64,000 nt of DNA, taken from the NCBI GenBank assembly GCA_041397625.1, contig JAWKWH010000002.1, forward strand, positions 620,001-684,000. The letters run 5' to 3'. Under the pieces are notes generated by a model. It was not told where the DNA came from, searched no databases, and saw nothing but the letters and a program-made list of their open reading frames with translations. Positions 1-9,206 of this stretch are shown piece after piece (within the stretch, counting starts at the first letter, position 1; every line of letters starts with the position of its first letter). Origin of the DNA: JAWKWH01 sp041397625 (GTDB lineage Bacteria; Pseudomonadota; Alphaproteobacteria; Rhizobiales; Rhizobiaceae). Both the position numbers and the translations under genes were made by a program.

Positions 1-2601
1 GAATACCAGCGCATGGAGCTGATCCGCTTCAACCTGTTCGACAACGCCACCTACCCGCAATACGCAAAGGGCCGCGACGAGGCGGGCGAACACGTGCCGG
101 GCTCGCTCATCAGGATATGGCCGGAGATGCGGCTTGCCCCCGACCATCCCGATTTCGCCAAGGTCGAGACACTTGACGGCGGCGGCCAGCTTTGCGGCGG
201 CGAGCTCATCCGTCACCGCACGCTGACCGGCATCTGCAACGATATCCGCAATCCGGCGATGGGCTCGTCGGGCCAGCTTTTCGCCCGCAACAGCGCCTTC
301 GAGGCGACCTTTCCGCGGCTTTCGCGCAACAAGCTTGCCGAAAACCGCCACGGTAACCGGCTCGGACTGTTGAAGCCCGATCCGCAGGTGATCAGCCGCA
401 AGCTCTTCACCCGGCCGCAGGCGGCGGACTCCAACTGCAATGACGGCAAGGGCGACGGCACGGCGGCGGCCGACTGCGCCTATACCAGGGCCAGTTTCTT
501 CAACGTGCTCGCCGCCTACTGGATCCAGTTCATGACCCACGACTGGTTCTCGCACATGGTCGAGGCGCGCAACGATCGCGAGCGGCTGATCGGCGAGGAT
601 GGCGGCACGCCAAGCCTCGGCTGCAACGTCTCGGGCATCGAGCAGGCCGAGCTCGGCTGCCGGCCGCAGGACAAGATGGAGCGCTCGCTCTATGCGGCGG
701 AAGACGATCCGCCGATGCTCGACGGCGACCGGCCGGCGCGCGCCTACAAGACGACGCGCAACACGGTCACCGCCTGGTGGGACGCCTCGCAGATCTACGG
801 CTATGACGAGCGCTCGCGTCGGCGCGTGATCCGCGATCCCGGCGATCCGGCGAAGCTCCTGCTGGTCACCGGCTCGGCCGCCGGCAACGGCACCGACGGC
901 TACCTGCCGCTGTTCAACCCGCCCTGCGGCGCAGACGAGAGCGGCGACTGCGCGCCGATCAACCCGGAATGGGCCGGACAGGAGGCGACCGCCTTTCCCG
1001 ACAACTGGTCGGTGGGCCTGAGCTTCTATCACAACCTGTTCGCGCGCGAGCACAACGCCTTCGTCGACGCCTTCCGCAAACGGGCCGAGGCCGATCCGGA
1101 GGCCGATTCGGGCCTGCGCGATCCGGCCGACCCGGACCGGGTGATCACCTATGGCGAACTGGCCGGCCCCGGCGGCGCCGACCAGCTTTTCGAGATCGGC
1201 CGCCTCGTGGTCTCGGCGCTGATCGCAAAGATTCACACCATCGAATGGACCACGCAGCTGCTCTACAACAACCCGCTGCACAAGGGCATGAATTCCAACT
1301 GGAGCGGCCTGTTCGAGGACCACCCGGTGCCGAGCGACGTGACTGCCAGACTGTTGCGGCGGCTGTCGGCATCAAACGATCCGGTGGAGGCGAACCTGTT
1401 CTATTCCGCCTTCAACGCCGGACCGGGCATCATCGGCACGGGTTCCAGCAGATACCCCTTCCCCGCCTTCCTCAACCGGGCGCTCGGGCGCGACAAATGG
1501 AGCCTTTCGAACCCCGACCACGTCAATGGCGGCACCAACCATTTCGGCTCGCCGTTCAACTTCCCGGAGGAGTTCACTTCCGTCTACCGGCTGCACCCGC
1601 TGCTGCCCGACCTGCTTGAACTGCGCCAGCTCGGCGACCCGAACCACGTTGCCGGCAAGGTGCCCGTCGTTTCCACCTTCCGGGCGGCAGCCACGGCGAG
1701 CATGCACGACAACGGGCTTTCGGCCTGGGCGCTGTCGATGGGCCGCCAGCGCCTCGGCGCGCTGGTGCTGCAGAACCATCCGCGCTTCCTCCAGAACCTC
1801 GATCTGAGGCCGCGGCTCGACACGACGATCGACGTCGCCGCGCTCGACATCATCCGCGACCGCGAGCGCGGCATTGCCCGCTTCAACGAATTCCGCCGCC
1901 AGATCGGCCTGAAGCAGCTGACCGGTTTTGACGATTTCATCGAGGCGCGCCTGCTCGATGGCGAAAGGAAAGGCACGCTGAGCGATGCCGACAAGGCCGC
2001 GCTCGACCATGAGCGCGAGCTCGTCGGCCTGCTGCGCCAGGTCTACGGCACCCATCGCTGCGACAATTCCAAGGTGATCAGCACCGCCCAGGCCGACCCG
2101 AACGGGATTGCGGTCGAAGGCATGGGCGAGACGCGCTACCCAACCGATTGCCTCGGCCATCCCGACGGCTCGGTCGTCGACAATGTCGAGGATATCGACA
2201 ACATCGTCGGCTGGCTCGCCGAGACGACGCGGCCGCACGGTTTCGCCATCTCGGAAACGCAGTTCCACATCTTCATCCTCAACGCGTCGCGCCGGCTGTT
2301 CTCCGACCGGTTCTTCACCTCGTCCTTCCGCCCCGAGTTCTATTCGAGCTTCGGTCTTGCCTGGGTCAACGACAACGGCCCGGACGGCAAGCAATACGAG
2401 CCGGGCCTCGACAATGGCGAGACGGTGGAAGTGTCGCCGATGAAGCGCGTGCTGCTTCGCGCGGCGCCGGAGCTTGCACCCGAGCTCGAATCGGTGCGCA
2501 ATGTGTTCGACCCTTGGGCACGCGACCGCGGCAGCTACTACTCGCTTGCCTGGAAACCGCGCCCGGGGGCCGAGGCGGACGGGGCGTTTGCCGGACAATG
2601 A
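1..2601 (+). CDS. Haem peroxidase / cyclooxygenase-like fatty acid dioxygenase (5' partial)
   Basis: Member of the animal-haem-peroxidase superfamily, closest in motifs to cyclooxygenase and plant alpha-dioxygenase rather than to secreted peroxidases. Numbered from the Met at base 13: distal haem motif QFMTHDW with His176, REHN motif near residue 350, the alpha-dioxygenase-like string AKIHTIEWT near residue 407, and a Tyr-x-x-His pair (VYRLHPLLPD, Tyr525 and His528) that in COX and alpha-DOX supplies the catalytic tyrosyl radical and the proximal haem ligand. Inferred reaction: dioxygenation of a fatty acid or similar lipid. No ribosome binding site precedes base 13 and the frame is open to base 1, so the true start is probably outside the window. 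The next gene, 57 bases on, is lipoxygenase-like. Confidence 0.88.
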   Translation, partial: EYQRMELIRFNLFDNATYPQYAKGRDEAGEHVPGSLIRIWPEMRLAPDHPDFAKVETLDGGGQLCGGELIRHRTLTGICNDIRNPAMGSSGQLFARNSAFEATFPRLSRNKLAENRHGNRLGLLKPDPQVISRKLFTRPQAADSNCNDGKGDGTAAADCAYTRASFFNVLAAYWIQFMTHDWFSHMVEARNDRERLIGEDGGTPSLGCNVSGIEQAELGCRPQDKMERSLYAAEDDPPMLDGDRPARAYKTTRNTVTAWWDASQIYGYDERSRRRVIRDPGDPAKLLLVTGSAAGNGTDGYLPLFNPPCGADESGDCAPINPEWAGQEATAFPDNWSVGLSFYHNLFAREHNAFVDAFRKRAEADPEADSGLRDPADPDRVITYGELAGPGGADQLFEIGRLVVSALIAKIHTIEWTTQLLYNNPLHKGMNSNWSGLFEDHPVPSDVTARLLRRLSASNDPVEANLFYSAFNAGPGIIGTGSSRYPFPAFLNRALGRDKWSLSNPDHVNGGTNHFGSPFNFPEEFTSVYRLHPLLPDLLELRQLGDPNHVAGKVPVVSTFRAAATASMHDNGLSAWALSMGRQRLGALVLQNHPRFLQNLDLRPRLDTTIDVAALDIIRDRERGIARFNEFRRQIGLKQLTGFDDFIEARLLDGERKGTLSDADKAALDHERELVGLLRQVYGTHRCDNSKVISTAQADPNGIAVEGMGETRYPTDCLGHPDGSVVDNVEDIDNIVGWLAETTRPHGFAISETQFHIFILNASRRLFSDRFFTSSFRPEFYSSFGLAWVNDNGPDGKQYEPGLDNGETVEVSPMKRVLLRAAPELAPELESVRNVFDPWARDRGSYYSLAWKPRPGAEADGAFAGQ

Positions 2602-2646
2602 CATGACCGGCTTTCGCGGTCGCGCGCCCTGCCCGGCCGCCGCATG

Positions 2647-2652
2647 AGGAGG
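2647..2652 (+). promoter_or_regulatory. Shine-Dalgarno site that fixes the lipoxygenase-like start
   Basis: A perfect AGGAGG lies six bases before the ATG at 2659 and inside the first codons of the longer reading frame that would begin at 2644. It decides the start in favour of 2659 (N-terminus MPGPVALP). Confidence 0.8.
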
Positions 2653-2658
2653 AACAAC

Positions 2659-4206
2659 ATGCCGGGTCCGGTCGCGCTGCCGCTGAGCTGGAAGATGCGC
2701 AAGGCGTTCTGGAACAGGTTCCTGGCGCTGAAATACAAGGGCGCCAAGCCGGCCAATATTCCCGTGCCGGTCCAGCAGGACCGCAAAATCGAGGCGGTTC
2801 CGCTCAATCGCTTCTATCCGTCGATCCCGATTGCCAACGCACTCGTCGCCGACCACGTCCCCGCCGACGAGGCGCAACCGCTGAAGCGCAAGGCGGTGTC
2901 CTTCCAGGTCTGGCTGTCGGATCGCTATCCGCAGATGCAGGCCGGCCTGCCGCAGGTGGCCGCCGATCCGGCCGAACGGCTTGAGGCCGCCTATTCCGGC
3001 AGCCGCTCGAAACTGTTCCCGCCGCCGGTCCTGCCCGACGTGCTGAAGATGACCGACAGCGCCGCCATGCTCGGTCGCCTGGCCGTGGAAGGGCCGTTTT
3101 CCGGCTATCTGGAAAAGCGCAATGGTGGTTTCGTCTGGGATCTCGCCTATCTCGACAATCCCGAATTCGAGCTGCACGAGGGCCTGCAGAAGATCGGCGC
3201 GCTGGTGCGCTTCAAGGTCGACCGCGAGCGCCGGTCGCTGCGCGCCGACCGCATCGAGACTGCCGCCGGCACCTTCCTGCCCGACGAGGACGGCTGGGAA
3301 CACGCGGTGAGCACCGCGCTCTGCGCGGTCTCGAACGACATCTCGATCGTGCGCCATTTCGCCTGGGTACACCTGGCCGGTGGCGGCATGTTCGCCATCG
3401 CCACGCGCAACCGGCTCGGCGCCAGCCATCCGATGCGCCGGCTTTTGTGGCCGCACATGGTGCGCACGCAATATTCCAACGACATGATCACCGAGGTGCA
3501 GCTCGGCCCGACCGGCGATTTCGCCAACATGTTCTCGTTCACCGCCAGGGGCGTGAACGCGCTGATCGACGTCATGTATCCGGCCTACCGGATCAGGACC
3601 GCGCATCCGCGCCTCGACGCGGCGCGCCGCGGCATTGACGACGCCGGCTTCGACACGCCGAGCCAGGACAATCTCGCCGCGCTGCACGACCTGATGCTGC
3701 GCCACGCCACGCGTTACATCGAGGCCTGCTACGAGGACGACGCCGCGCTGGTGGCCGACGGCCAGATGACCGGCTGGATGGAGGAGATGAACGCGCTGAT
3801 GCCCAACGGCACCGGCGCAATCACCGGCGGCAAGCCGCCGCGCCAGGCGGCTGCCGAACTGTGCGCATCGATGATCTATGTCGGTTCCGTGCAGCACGAG
3901 GTGCTCGGCACCAATCTGTGGAACTACCAGCTATGGACCCATGTGATCCCTTGCCGGATCTACGAGAATGGCCGGCGCGAGCCGGTCGACGTCTACCAGC
4001 GGCTGCTGAACGCCAACCTCAACCTCAACATCTACCGCGCCCAGATCATGCGCGATTTCGGCTATCTGGCGATCGACGAGCAGGGAAAAAAGCTGTTTGC
4101 GACGTTCCTGGAAGAGCTTGAAGCGCTGAACGACGAGATGCGCGCCGAACCCGCCGCGCCGTGGAAGATCTATCCCGACATCCTCGAAGCCAACATGAAT
4201 GCGTGA
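2659..4206 (+). CDS. Lipoxygenase-family protein with altered metal ligands
   Basis: A 515-residue protein without a PLAT domain, the size of a bacterial mini-lipoxygenase. The family core is clear: His233-x4-His238 (HFAWVH) followed by FAIATRNRLG and HPMRRLLWPH, equivalent to the two helix-9 iron histidines and the HP..LL.PH block of plant and bacterial enzymes. A later His413 fits the third histidine, but the residue four further on, normally Asn, is Gly417 (an Asn lies at 419 and another at 422), and the C-terminus is ...NMNA rather than the usual terminal Ile ligand. It may therefore bind metal differently or have another activity. It follows the haem dioxygenase gene with no promoter evident between them, so a two-gene operon is likely; both would act on lipid substrates or hydroperoxides. 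Confidence 0.85.
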   Translation: MPGPVALPLSWKMRKAFWNRFLALKYKGAKPANIPVPVQQDRKIEAVPLNRFYPSIPIANALVADHVPADEAQPLKRKAVSFQVWLSDRYPQMQAGLPQVAADPAERLEAAYSGSRSKLFPPPVLPDVLKMTDSAAMLGRLAVEGPFSGYLEKRNGGFVWDLAYLDNPEFELHEGLQKIGALVRFKVDRERRSLRADRIETAAGTFLPDEDGWEHAVSTALCAVSNDISIVRHFAWVHLAGGGMFAIATRNRLGASHPMRRLLWPHMVRTQYSNDMITEVQLGPTGDFANMFSFTARGVNALIDVMYPAYRIRTAHPRLDAARRGIDDAGFDTPSQDNLAALHDLMLRHATRYIEACYEDDAALVADGQMTGWMEEMNALMPNGTGAITGGKPPRQAAAELCASMIYVGSVQHEVLGTNLWNYQLWTHVIPCRIYENGRREPVDVYQRLLNANLNLNIYRAQIMRDFGYLAIDEQGKKLFATFLEELEALNDEMRAEPAAPWKIYPDILEANMNA

Positions 4207-4260
4207 GGGTTCCGGGCGCGAGGAGCGGACACGACTACGATCGGATTTGCTGGAAGCGGC

Positions 4261-4336
<76 letters not shown>

Positions 4337-4416
4337 GCCTTGCGGCTGGGGCCGGATATAGTCGCACGTCCCGGCGCTGTCCAGTGTTTCCTTGGTCGCC
4401 GTCACCGCGTCCGCGA

Positions 4417-5322
4417 TCAGACCGACAACGTGCCCTCCGCCACCTTCACGGCGCTGCCGCCGATGCGCGCGGCGTCGGTCCTGCCGCCCTTCACGTCGAT
4501 CTCCAGACGGATGCGCGACGGCCGGCCCATTTCCATGCCCTGCTCGATCCAGAAGCTCGACGGGCCGTCGACCGGCTCGTCGAAGCGCATGATCTGACCG
4601 GCGAAGGCGGCTACCGCCGAGCCGGTGGCCGGATCCTCGGCGATCCCGTCCCACGGCGCGAACATGCGGGCGTGAAAGGCGCTGTCGTGGCGGACGGTCT
4701 CGCGGCAATAGACATAGGGCGCCGCCGGCACCGCCATGGTACCGGGCAGCAACGCCAGCCATGCCTCGGCATGAACGGAGACCCGCGCCGCCACCGCAAG
4801 GCCGGAGACCGGCACCGCCACATAGGGAACGCCGGCGGTCCAACAGGCGATCTTGTGGTTTTCGAAGCCGATCTCCACCGGGTCGATATTGAGCGCCACG
4901 GCAGCCGCCTCGCGCGTGGCGTCGAAGTCGATCGCCTCGGGCAGGCGCGGCAGATCGAACTCGGCGAACGACGCCTCGCCGGCACGCACCGAGACCGCAG
5001 CGCGCACCGAACCCACCTGCTCCTCCAGCACCTGGATTGCCGAACCCGAAACACCGTTCTTCTCGGCGATGGCGATTGCCGCGCCCACGGTCGGATGGCC
5101 GGCAAACGGCAGTTCGCGCGCTGGCGTAAAGATGCGCAGGTTTGCGGTGTGGCCGGGCGCCTCGGCCGGACGGACAAACACCGTTTCCGACAGGTTGAAC
5201 TCGCCGGCGACCCTCTGCATGGCCGCGGTGTCGAGATCTTCGGCGCCAAAGACGACGGCAAGCGGGTTGCCGCTCAGCACCTCGTCGGTGAAAACGTCGT
5301 AGATGGCGTAGCTGCGGCTCAT
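4417..5322 (-). CDS. PhzF-family isomerase
   Basis: A 301-residue protein of the PhzF/diaminopimelate-epimerase-like fold. The N-terminus YDVFTDEVLSGNPLAVV, the conserved NLSET with Glu46 (position of the catalytic Glu in PhzF), the FAGHPTVGAA block and DPATGSAVAAF near residue 240 are all typical. PhzF itself isomerises dihydro-hydroxyanthranilate in phenazine synthesis, but no other phenazine genes are present, so the substrate here is unknown. The start has GGAGG eight bases upstream. It is the last gene of a tight minus-strand run: the Nudix stop lies three bases before this ATG. Confidence 0.9.
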   Translation of the reverse strand: MSRSYAIYDVFTDEVLSGNPLAVVFGAEDLDTAAMQRVAGEFNLSETVFVRPAEAPGHTANLRIFTPARELPFAGHPTVGAAIAIAEKNGVSGSAIQVLEEQVGSVRAAVSVRAGEASFAEFDLPRLPEAIDFDATREAAAVALNIDPVEIGFENHKIACWTAGVPYVAVPVSGLAVAARVSVHAEAWLALLPGTMAVPAAPYVYCRETVRHDSAFHARMFAPWDGIAEDPATGSAVAAFAGQIMRFDEPVDGPSSFWIEQGMEMGRPSRIRLEIDVKGGRTDAARIGGSAVKVAEGTLSV

Positions 5323-5325
5323 GGT

Positions 5326-6057
5326 TCAGGCCTCCGGTAGCGGCGCAGCTTCGCCGCTAAAATGCCAGCGGACAAGGGGTTTCATATGCGGCGGCGCGCT
5401 TTCCGGCACATCGGCCTCGGCACGGATGATCACCGCCTCGTCGACCTCCGGTTCGGTTTCGCCGGCAATGTGGGTGCGCACGCGGGCGGCGGCCGTCTCG
5501 GCGTCCACGCCCAGACAGTAGCGCCGCACCAGCGTCAGCCCCGCCGTGGTGCACAGCGCATGGTAATGGCGCTCGTGCGGCACGCCGGCAAGGTCGAAAC
5601 CGGTTTCCTCGGCCACTTCGCGGCGGATGTTGTGGTCGACATCGACGAGGCCGCCGGAGAAGTCCTGGCGCTCGAACGAGCCGGCGGCGAAATAGACCCG
5701 CCCGGCATTGGCCGTATGCGGCCCCATGCGCACGGCAAGCAACGCGCCGTCGGCGGTCACCGGCATGGCGCTGGCGAAGACGTGGTAACCGGCGCTGGCG
5801 TCGCGGTTCTTGCGCCAGTGCAGGAAGGTCGCAAAGCGGATCGGATGGCATCGCCCCTCGATCCGGCCGTCATGGTAGCCGGCCGAGGCGAGCAGGATCA
5901 TCTCGCCGTCGAACAGGCGCGGCTGGCGGGCGCGCTCGGCCGCCCAGTTGGCATCGATGGCGGCGCGGTTTTCCAGTTCGTAGGGATGCGGCGCATCGTC
6001 GAGCCGCACGGTGATGCGACTGACCGGCAGGATCACGCCCGGCGGTATGTCGAACAT
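5326..6057 (-). CDS. Nudix hydrolase
   Basis: A 243-residue protein with a recognisable Nudix signature near residues 130-160: the helix REVAEETGF is intact, while the preceding glycine/glutamate part is stretched and imperfect. The N-terminal 90 residues resemble the non-catalytic domain found in DUF4743-like or ADP-ribose-type Nudix proteins. It probably hydrolyses a nucleoside-diphosphate derivative; the substrate cannot be read from sequence. It lies between an endonuclease/phosphatase gene (18 bases upstream) and phzF-like (3 bases downstream) on the same strand, so the three are probably co-transcribed. Confidence 0.85.
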   Translation of the reverse strand: MFDIPPGVILPVSRITVRLDDAPHPYELENRAAIDANWAAERARQPRLFDGEMILLASAGYHDGRIEGRCHPIRFATFLHWRKNRDASAGYHVFASAMPVTADGALLAVRMGPHTANAGRVYFAAGSFERQDFSGGLVDVDHNIRREVAEETGFDLAGVPHERHYHALCTTAGLTLVRRYCLGVDAETAAARVRTHIAGETEPEVDEAVIIRAEADVPESAPPHMKPLVRWHFSGEAAPLPEA

Positions 6058-6075
6058 GGCCGAACCCAGCTCCCC

Positions 6076-7188
6076 TCAGGCAATGTCCAGCGTGATCGCC
6101 ACCGGGCAATGATCGGAGGCCTTGGGCCGGTCCCAGCCGGTGCGCGGAAAGCGCTCCACCGCCTGGCCCGGCGGCATCAGCGTACGCCAGGGCTGGCCGG
6201 CGCGCACGATTTCGGGCAACGCCTTGCTGTTGGTCTTGGCCAGCGCCGGCGACAGCAGCACGTAGTCGAGCTGGCACAGATGGCGCTCTTCCGGCCCGCG
6301 CGTGTGATAGAGCGTCCAGCGCTCCAGTTCCGGCAGCCTGACGACCGGATTGACGGCGAAACCGTCCGTGGTGAACACGTTCAGCGACGATATTTCCTCG
6401 CCCACCGGCTCGAAACGGTAGCCGGTGATCTCGTCGCCGGCAATCACCACCCGCTCCTGGTAGTCGTTCATGTCGCCGCAGATGACGAAGCGTTTCGACG
6501 CGGTCTTTCCAGCGCCGAAACGGTTCTCGATAATGCGGCGCACGGCTTGCGCCTCCGCAACCCGGATCGGCATGGTGAACTCACGGCCGGAAACGCCGTC
6601 GCGCGGCGAACCCATCGACTTGAAATGCACCACGTAGACGGTGAGCGGCCGCCCCCCGACCTTCAGATCGATCTCAAGGCAGTCGCGGCGGAAGATCCGC
6701 TCGTGCGCCTCATTGCCCGTTTCCGCCAAGGCCTTGTTGTGCAGGCCGAATTCCTCGTAGGTCACATGCGCATGGCTGGTCATGCGCACGAATTCGATTT
6801 CCTGGCCGTGGCGGGTCTCGTCGCGCATCATCACCGCCACGTCGATACCGCGCGAATCGTTGCCGGCGGTGTGGTACTTGCGACGATACCCCTCGCCGAC
6901 CATCTTGAACAAATAGCCGTATTCGAAGGCCTTGAGCGCGTCGAGATTGTCGACCTCCTGCAGACAGATGATGTCCGCGTGGGTGGCCGCGATCGCCAGT
7001 GCGGTGAGCTGGCGCGCATCGTCGGTATGGGCAATGGTGCGGGCGCGTTCGAGCTGGCGATACTCGTTCTCGTCCTTGATCGCGTAGAGCGACAGCGTGC
7101 GGTCCTGGTGAAGCTCGTTCCGATAGCCGGAATAGTCGAACCGGTTCATCAGGTTCTCGACATTGAATGTGGCGATGCGCAGTGACAT
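6076..7188 (-). CDS. Endonuclease/exonuclease/phosphatase family protein
   Basis: A 370-residue protein of the DNase I / EEP superfamily. Catalytic landmarks are visible in order: RIATFNVENL at residues 4-13 (Asn), ICLQEVDN (metal-binding Glu), a central His region, ICGDMNDY (Asp/Asn pair) and SDHCPVAI near the C-terminus (catalytic His). The start chosen is ATG at 7188 because the EEP core begins immediately after it and GAAGGTG lies just upstream; a longer open frame to 7263 has no such support. No signal peptide is visible, so it is likely cytoplasmic. Whether it cleaves nucleic acid or a phosphoester is not decidable. First gene of a three-gene run with Nudix and PhzF-like genes. Confidence 0.88.
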   Translation of the reverse strand: MSLRIATFNVENLMNRFDYSGYRNELHQDRTLSLYAIKDENEYRQLERARTIAHTDDARQLTALAIAATHADIICLQEVDNLDALKAFEYGYLFKMVGEGYRRKYHTAGNDSRGIDVAVMMRDETRHGQEIEFVRMTSHAHVTYEEFGLHNKALAETGNEAHERIFRRDCLEIDLKVGGRPLTVYVVHFKSMGSPRDGVSGREFTMPIRVAEAQAVRRIIENRFGAGKTASKRFVICGDMNDYQERVVIAGDEITGYRFEPVGEEISSLNVFTTDGFAVNPVVRLPELERWTLYHTRGPEERHLCQLDYVLLSPALAKTNSKALPEIVRAGQPWRTLMPPGQAVERFPRTGWDRPKASDHCPVAITLDIA

Positions 7189-7261
7189 GGCGGCACCTTC
7201 GCCCGCGCGGCGGCTGTATTGCAAGCGCGGCCGGCAAGCGGGCTGTGGACGAGCGGCACGC

Positions 7262-7289
7262 AAAAAACCGCCAGGCGCTAACCTGGCGG
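7262..7289 (-). terminator. Rho-independent terminator of the OmpA-like gene
   Basis: On the minus strand an 8-bp perfect stem (CCGCCAGG / CCTGGCGG, loop of six) is followed by six T. It sits 33 bases after the stop codon of the OmpA-like gene and before the endonuclease/phosphatase gene, separating the two transcription units. Confidence 0.85.
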
Positions 7290-7321
7290 AGTTAGAGTGT
7301 GTTCAGCGCAGGAGACTTGCC

Positions 7322-7885
7322 TCAGCGCAGGAAGGCGTCGGCCCGGCGCAGGGTGACGCGACGGTTGCGCCATTCCTCATACGGTACAGGCACCAGCAGA
7401 TCGTCCTCGCCATAGCCGACCGTGTCGAGCGCGCGGTGCGGAATGCCGAAATCGTAGACCAGCGTCTGTTTCAGCGAGTAGGCGCGGCGTTCCGAAAGGC
7501 GCTGGTTGGAATAGCGCGACCCGACGGCATCGGTATGCCCCTCGATCAGCACCACCATATGCGGCCGGTTGCGCAGGATGCGCTTCAGCGCGACGGCGAT
7601 CTGCTCCACCTTGCCGTATTGCGAATAGGGAATCTCGGCGGAGCCGAAGGCGAAATTGATCGCCTGGATGTCGATCTTCGGTGCATGGCGGCGGATATCG
7701 CGGCGCTGCTTGAATTCTTCGATCGTCACCCGGTTTTCAGGCTTCACCTTCACCTTGGGCGCGGCTTCGAGCATGCGCTCGATCTTGGCGGCGCTCGGCG
7801 CCTGCGGGCCGGCATTGGCGGCGGGCATCCCCGCCAGCACGGTTGCGGCTATGGCCAGTCCGGCGATCAGCTTGCGGTTGGTCAT
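7322..7885 (-). CDS. OmpA-family peptidoglycan-associated protein
   Basis: A 187-residue exported protein. It begins with a signal peptide (TNRKLIAGLAIAATVLAG, cleavage near AANA) and ends with an OmpA C-terminal domain (about residues 80-187) carrying GHTDAVGS and the downstream N-x2-LSERRA motif that binds diaminopimelate in peptidoglycan. No beta-barrel is present, so it is probably a periplasmic anchor rather than a porin. The start is ATG 7885, with AAGGACAGG upstream; the longer frame from 7912 would bury the signal peptide. It is followed by a strong terminator. Confidence 0.9.
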   Translation of the reverse strand: MTNRKLIAGLAIAATVLAGMPAANAGPQAPSAAKIERMLEAAPKVKVKPENRVTIEEFKQRRDIRRHAPKIDIQAINFAFGSAEIPYSQYGKVEQIAVALKRILRNRPHMVVLIEGHTDAVGSRYSNQRLSERRAYSLKQTLVYDFGIPHRALDTVGYGEDDLLVPVPYEEWRNRRVTLRRADAFLR

Positions 7886-8010
7886 GGGTCCTGTCCTTCT
7901 CAATGCCGGCAACGCGCCGGGCTCGTTGATGACAGGACAGGAAGTAGCAAAGCCCGCCTGAAGCGGCGATGAACGGGCCGTTCAGATGGAAAAGAGCCGA
8001 GCGCGCGGTA

Positions 8011-9036
8011 TCAGTGACTTCCGCCGCGGGCAACGCGGTCGATCTCCTCGCGCACCAGACGCTCGACCAGAACCGGCAGGTTGTTGTCGAGCCAATCCTG
8101 CAGCATGGGCCGCAGCATCTCCTCGGCCATCTCGTCGAAACTCTTGCGCCGGGTGCCGGCGAACGCCTCGCTCAATTCGTCGAAGGCCGCCGCCACCTGG
8201 CGCCCGGCCTGTTCGGAGAGGATCGGCGGACGCGCGGCGGGCGCGGCCTCGCCGGCGCCGTGCGCCGTTGCCCCGGCTTGCGGCTCCGGCCTGTCCGGTT
8301 CCATCGCTTCCGATGCGATCGATCGGGCCAGCGCGGCAAGCGCGGCATCCGTGTCGGTGGCGGCATCGTATCCTGCCGCCCCCTCTCCGCCGGAGGATGC
8401 CGCGTGATCGACCGCGCCCTCGGCGATATGCCGCCATTCGTCTCCCAGCGCGGACGCGATGGTCTCGCCCGCGCCGGCATCCTCGTCCTCGTTGCCCGTT
8501 TCCGGCTCGATTGCGACCGCCCCATCGTCGGCCGCGGCCTCGTCCCCGCCTTCCTCGTCTTCCTCCGATGCCGGCCCGGCCTGCCGGGCAACCTCGTCGC
8601 CGATGCCCGACAGGTTGAGCGCGCTCATGGACCGGTCTGCTGCTTCGGAGCCGGCGTCGCCGGTGAACTCCTGACGAAAGGCCTCGACTTCCGCGTCGGC
8701 GCCCACGTTTTCGGCCGCGGTTTCGACCGCCGCTTCCGCGGCCACGGTTTCAGCCGGCTCGTAAACCCCCTCGGTTTCCGTTCCGCCTGTCGCGGCCGCC
8801 GTTTCCCCGCCTGCGGCGGCGGCTTCCCCGCTTGGCGTCTCCATGCCGGCGTCCACGTTTTCGGTCCCGCTCGCCCGATCGGCGGGTATGGCAGCCGTCT
8901 GATGCGCCGGCCCGGCGGCGGCGTCCACGGGAACGCCTGCATCCGCGGCGGTGTCGCTGTCCTCGATGATCCGCCTGATGGAGGCGAGAATCTCCTCCAT
9001 GGAAGGTTCGCGTTGTGCGTTGCTTGCTTGTGCCAT
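8011..9036 (-). CDS. popZ: PopZ-like polar organising protein (DUF2497)
   Basis: A 341-residue protein with the PopZ layout: a short N-terminal helix (EPSMEEILASIRRIIEDSD, residues 10-28), a long acidic, proline/alanine-rich spacer (about 30-270) and a conserved C-terminal helical region (KSFDEMAEEMLRPML...LVERLVREEI, about 285-335) that drives oligomerisation. PopZ forms a microdomain at the cell pole that tethers the chromosome origin through ParB. The spacer is highly acidic and of low complexity, as in known homologues. In rhizobia the gene usually stands between tolC and valS; here tolC is directly upstream but the downstream gene is OmpA-like and valS is absent. Confidence 0.9.
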   Translation of the reverse strand: MAQASNAQREPSMEEILASIRRIIEDSDTAADAGVPVDAAAGPAHQTAAIPADRASGTENVDAGMETPSGEAAAAGGETAAATGGTETEGVYEPAETVAAEAAVETAAENVGADAEVEAFRQEFTGDAGSEAADRSMSALNLSGIGDEVARQAGPASEEDEEGGDEAAADDGAVAIEPETGNEDEDAGAGETIASALGDEWRHIAEGAVDHAASSGGEGAAGYDAATDTDAALAALARSIASEAMEPDRPEPQAGATAHGAGEAAPAARPPILSEQAGRQVAAAFDELSEAFAGTRRKSFDEMAEEMLRPMLQDWLDNNLPVLVERLVREEIDRVARGGSH

Positions 9037-9206
9037 GTTCTTTCCGCCGCCCCGAACACGGTCGGCATGTTACCGACCTGGTGGACTTCCATGTATCCGG
9101 CCGGCCTCGTTCCGGGCCGAATCACGGGTTGATCGTAGCTGCTCCGGCGGGACGTGAGAATCCCCCCGGAAAGTTTTCACCGGTTTAGGCTGTATCGAAA
9201 ACCGGC

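Noticed and set aside
1372..3897. 841-codon minus-strand frame
   Set aside because: Antisense to the two oxygenase genes; its composition (Arg, His, Gly, Val) is typical of a GC-rich shadow frame.
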